From DAOTZS01 sp034434335 (lineage in GTDB: Bacteria > Chloroflexota > Anaerolineae > CG2-30-64-16), in the NCBI GenBank assembly GCA_034434335.1, contig DAOTZS010000033.1, positions 1-7,758 of the forward strand: a stretch of DNA of 7,758 nt, written 5' to 3'. The position numbers and the translations under genes were made by a program. The notes beneath the pieces were generated by a model. It was not told where the DNA came from. It saw nothing but the letters and a program-made list of their open reading frames with translations, and ran no database searches. The first letter of the stretch is position 1, and each line of letters opens with the position of its first letter. This document shows, in pieces, positions 5,546 through 7,758 of this stretch.

Positions 5546-7494
5546 TGGAGGAACGACCTGCAGCCACCAGGACGTCCCATTGTGGGCAGCCCCGAAAAGA
5601 TGCGGCTGCGCAGCAAGGCCACCGCGCCCCCCTGCCTCACCTGCCCTGGGATGTGCTGTTCTGCTTCCTGGGCAGCCTGGCGCTCTACGCCACGACGGCT
5701 GCGCCATCGGTGGCGACCATCTTCGACGACAGCCTTGAATTCCAGGTCGTCCTGCCCACCCTGGCCATAGCCCACCCCCCTGGCTACCCGCTCTATACCC
5801 TTGTGGGCCGGCTGTTCATCTCCCTGGTGCCATGGCGCGATCCGGCCGGCCGCGCCAATCTGTTCTCTGCCGTGAGCGCGGCAGCGGCCGTGGGGGTCCT
5901 GTATGCCGTCGGCCGGCGCCTGACCGGACGGCGCATAGTCGCGCTGGCGGTCACTGCCGTGTTTGCCCTCTCGCCGACCTGGTGGTCCCAGGCAACCATC
6001 GCGGAGGTCTATGCCCTGCATGGCCTGCTGGTGGCCGCTTTCATCTACATGATGCTGCGCGGCCTGGATGGTGCTGAAGCATGGCTGTGCGCGGCGGCGC
6101 TCGTGGCCGGACTGGGCCTGGCCCACCATCGCATGATCCTCCTGCTGCTGCCGGCCGCGGCGGCCGGCCTGCTCTTAGCCTGGCTTTGCGGGCAGCGCGA
6201 CCTGAGGATATCGCTGCGCCAGCCTCGCCTCTGGCTGCGACTGGTGCTGCTCGGGGTGGCACCGCTGCTGTTGTACCTGTACCTGCCGTGGCGTGGGCAG
6301 TTTGTCGGCTCGCTGGATGGCACCTTCGCGCCAACGGCCCAGGTGTTATGGGAATGGGTCACGGCCAGGCCGTACAGTGTATTCCTTACTGCCAACCCAT
6401 TCGGGGTGAGCCGCGACGCGCGTTTCTTCGTCTCCCTCTTCCTCGATCAACTGGGAGTTGTGCTGGTGGGTTTGGCAGTGCTGGGGGTGGCCACAGCCTG
6501 GCGTGGTTCCTTGCCGCGCTACCTCTTCTTGCTCCTGGCGACAGCCAGCCAGGTGGCCTTTGGCTTGGCCTACAAGGTTGAGGATGTGGCCGTGTTTTTC
6601 CTGCCAGCCTTTATGCTGGCGGTGTTATGGGCCGGGTTGGGCATGACCTTTGTGGTCGAGAGGGCCGGCCATGGGAGCGACCGGCTGTCGGCCCAGAGGG
6701 TAGTCGGGTCAATGTTAGCGGCTCTGGTGTTGGCCCAGCCTGTTTACAGCGCAGTGCGGGATTTCCCGCAACGCGATCGCAGCGATGACTGGGTAGTCTA
6801 CGACCTGGGCCAGGACATGCTGGACCACGTGGCACCCCGTGGACAGGTGATCGGGCTGTTGGGCGAGACCACCTTGCTGCGCTACTTCCGTGACGTGCTG
6901 GGCCAACGCCGTGACGTGTCCCTGGTCGCGGCCGACGCGGAGTCTGCCCGCCTGGCGGCCGTGGAAGCCGGCCTGGCCAGCGGCATTCCCGTCTACCTGA
7001 CGCGCGACCTGCCGGGCATCGCCGGCCGCTACAGCCTGGACGCGGTCGGCCCGCTGATCGCGGTCAGCCCCAAGGCCACCCCAGGACCGCCGCCGGCCGG
7101 CCAGGAAATCGGGGCCGGCCTGGCCCTGGTAGCCGCGCGGGTCGAGATGCGCCAGCTTCACAGCGGGCAGGCAGTGCGCATCAGGGCCACCTGGACCACG
7201 CTCTCTCCCCCTGGCGAGGCGCTGAAAGTGTCGGCCCGCCTGGTGGATGCTGCCGGCCGGGTGTTGGCTGCTGACGACCGCGTGCCTGTCCACTTCGCCT
7301 ACCCGACCACCGCCTGGGTCGTAGGGGAGAGCGTAGAGGATGTCTATGACCTGCCTTTGCCCCGCAACATGCCCGTCACAGAAATCCGCCCCCTCTTGAT
7401 CCTCTACCGGGCTGCCGACGCGAGCGAGATCGGGCGCATCGAGTTGCCGACCATGCCCCTGGCAGGGCCTGCCGGCCAGGCCTCTTGGCCGTAA
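5545..7494 (+). CDS. DUF2723 integral membrane glycosyltransferase (GT-C type) with C-terminal beta-rich domain
   Basis: DUF2723 proteins are multi-pass GT-C-like enzymes expected to use polyprenyl-phosphate sugars at the outer membrane face; the animal homologue TMEM260 is a protein O-mannosyltransferase. The 649-residue protein has a first helix near residues 34-52, then FDDSLEFQ with Asp62 and Glu65, typical of GT-C catalytic loops. HPPGYPLYTLVGRLF (77-91), WWSQATIAEVYALH (around 146-159), GLAHHRMILLL and YLYLPWRG complete the DUF2723 signature. Roughly 10 more hydrophobic segments run to about residue 405. The remaining 240 residues are soluble, and the last 110 or so read as beta strands with the pattern LPLPRNMPVTEIRPLLILY, a tail seen on Chloroflexota membrane glycosyltransferases. 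The ATG overlaps the upstream stop and has GAAGGGG about 7 nt before it. Sugar donor and acceptor cannot be told from sequence. Confidence 0.85.
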   Translation: MEERPAATRTSHCGQPRKDAAAQQGHRAPLPHLPWDVLFCFLGSLALYATTAAPSVATIFDDSLEFQVVLPTLAIAHPPGYPLYTLVGRLFISLVPWRDPAGRANLFSAVSAAAAVGVLYAVGRRLTGRRIVALAVTAVFALSPTWWSQATIAEVYALHGLLVAAFIYMMLRGLDGAEAWLCAAALVAGLGLAHHRMILLLLPAAAAGLLLAWLCGQRDLRISLRQPRLWLRLVLLGVAPLLLYLYLPWRGQFVGSLDGTFAPTAQVLWEWVTARPYSVFLTANPFGVSRDARFFVSLFLDQLGVVLVGLAVLGVATAWRGSLPRYLFLLLATASQVAFGLAYKVEDVAVFFLPAFMLAVLWAGLGMTFVVERAGHGSDRLSAQRVVGSMLAALVLAQPVYSAVRDFPQRDRSDDWVVYDLGQDMLDHVAPRGQVIGLLGETTLLRYFRDVLGQRRDVSLVAADAESARLAAVEAGLASGIPVYLTRDLPGIAGRYSLDAVGPLIAVSPKATPGPPPAGQEIGAGLALVAARVEMRQLHSGQAVRIRATWTTLSPPGEALKVSARLVDAAGRVLAADDRVPVHFAYPTTAWVVGESVEDVYDLPLPRNMPVTEIRPLLILYRAADASEIGRIELPTMPLAGPAGQASWP

Positions 7495-7566
7495 CCAAAA
7501 CCCCTCGCCGACCATCTAAGAACTTGCTTGAAAAATGCGGGATGGTTCAAAATCGGTTAGCACTTT

Positions 7567-7593
7567 CTGCCCCTCGGGCCTTCACTGCCCCTC
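7567..7593. repeat. Direct repeat CTGCCCCTC, two copies 18 bp apart
   Basis: CTGCCCCTC occurs at 7567-7575 and 7585-7593. A degenerate third copy (TTTGCCCCCCTC) follows at 7601-7612, about one more period on, and leads straight into the first hairpin. Confidence 0.5.
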
Positions 7594-7604
7594 ACCCCCC
7601 TTTG

Positions 7605-7643
7605 CCCCCCTCTCCCCTGGCCTGCGGCCAGGGGAGAGGGGGG
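7605..7643. repeat. Perfect 18-bp stem-loop 1 (REP-like palindrome)
   Basis: Left arm 7605-7622 and right arm 7626-7643 are exact reverse complements, with TGC as a 3-nt loop. The arms contain CCCCTCTCCC and GGGAGAGGGG. No T tract follows on either strand, so this looks like an interspersed palindrome rather than a terminator. Confidence 0.8.
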
Positions 7644-7654
7644 GATTGAAGAGG

Positions 7655-7702
7655 GGGGTTTTGTGGTGGCGGCCTTCGGCCGCCACCACAAAACCCCTTT
7701 TT
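7655..7702 (+). terminator. Perfect 20-bp stem-loop 2 with T5 tail, predicted intrinsic terminator
   Basis: Left arm 7655-7674 and right arm 7678-7697 are exact reverse complements around a TTC loop, and TTTTT follows at 7698-7702 on the plus strand. The stem is unusually long and its lower part is TTTTG/CAAAA. Orientation fits termination of the transcript ending with the DUF2723 gene, though it lies 160 nt after that stop codon. It may equally be one member of the hairpin cluster that happens to carry a T tail. Confidence 0.6.
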
Positions 7703-7706
7703 GCCA

Positions 7707-7754
7707 CTCCCTCCCCTCTCCCGCCGCCGAAGGCGAACGGGAGAGGGGAGGGAG
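7707..7754. repeat. Perfect 17-bp stem-loop 3 with an inner 4-bp stem (REP-like palindrome)
   Basis: Left arm 7707-7723 and right arm 7738-7754 are exact reverse complements. The 14-nt loop itself holds CGCC (7725-7728) pairing with GGCG (7732-7735) around GAA. The arms share CCCCTCTCCC with stem-loop 1, so both may belong to one repeat family. Confidence 0.75.
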
Positions 7755-7758
7755 CAGA

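Larger units (their letters stand above)
7495..7758. other. Gene-free tail with tandem hairpins
   Basis: I see no coding region here. The first 70 bases or so are relatively AT-rich for this window (7515-7560). After that come C-rich direct repeats and three perfect stem-loops back to back. The composition is strongly asymmetric, with long runs of C then G, unlike the coding DNA before it. Confidence 0.7.

Noticed and set aside
5485..6129. Open minus-strand frame of 214 codons over the DUF2723 start
   Set aside because: Antisense to a well-supported gene, with no recognisable family and no initiation signals.
7523..7551. Promoter-like TTGCTT ... TCAAAA pair after the last gene
   Set aside because: The -10 matches the consensus at only three positions and no gene follows within the window.
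7605..7754. CRISPR array or tRNA/small RNA gene in the terminal repeats
   Set aside because: The three palindromes differ in sequence and have no constant-length spacers; no cloverleaf or tRNA consensus is visible.

Overview
This is a GC-rich bacterial chromosomal segment. Gene content and style suggest a member of the Chloroflexota (for example an Anaerolineae or Caldilineae relative). The pointers are a mevalonate-type isoprenoid gene beside a UbiD-family decarboxylase, a DUF2723 membrane glycosyltransferase with the beta-rich tail common in that phylum, a Mut7-C protein, and an unusual Amt homologue. The assignment is inferred from protein style and was not tested by any search. Nothing here indicates plasmid, phage or transposon origin.

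Layout. On the minus strand at the left edge is the N-terminal part of recO (1-447, C-terminus outside the window). A 180-bp region with two back-to-back promoters separates it from a plus-strand gene group: mevalonate kinase (628-1563), a UbiD-family decarboxylase (1567-2877, GTG start 3 nt after the kinase stop) and thpR, a 2H phosphoesterase (2917-3537). A divergent ammonium-transporter-family gene converges on this group from the minus strand (3622-5031). Head to head with it is a second plus-strand pair, a Mut7-C/PIN-like zinc-ribbon protein (about 5063-5545) and a DUF2723 integral membrane glycosyltransferase (5545-7494), whose stop and start codons overlap by one base. The window ends in 264 bp without a gene (7495-7758), holding three perfect hairpins in tandem. 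The middle one has a T5 tail and looks like an intrinsic terminator.

How the genes may work together. The strongest functional link is mvk-ubiD. Mevalonate kinase makes 5-phosphomevalonate. In the archaeal mevalonate pathway described from Aeropyrum pernix, 5-phosphomevalonate is dehydrated by an aconitase-X-type enzyme and then decarboxylated by a UbiD homologue to isopentenyl phosphate. A kinase and a UbiD homologue sharing translation signals in a bacterium-like genome suggests that route or a relative of it. The dehydratase, isopentenyl phosphate kinase and UbiX (prenyl-FMN synthase) are not in this window, so the pathway is a hypothesis. recO and thpR look like housekeeping neighbours. 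The Mut7-C/DUF2723 pair is translationally coupled but has no obvious shared function.

Other signals: GGCCGGCC occurs at least 14 times in 7.76 kb. The Amt homologue keeps the twin histidines but seems to have lost the pore-gate phenylalanines. A pair of 10-bp direct repeats 17 bp apart lies between the divergent recO and mvk promoters.
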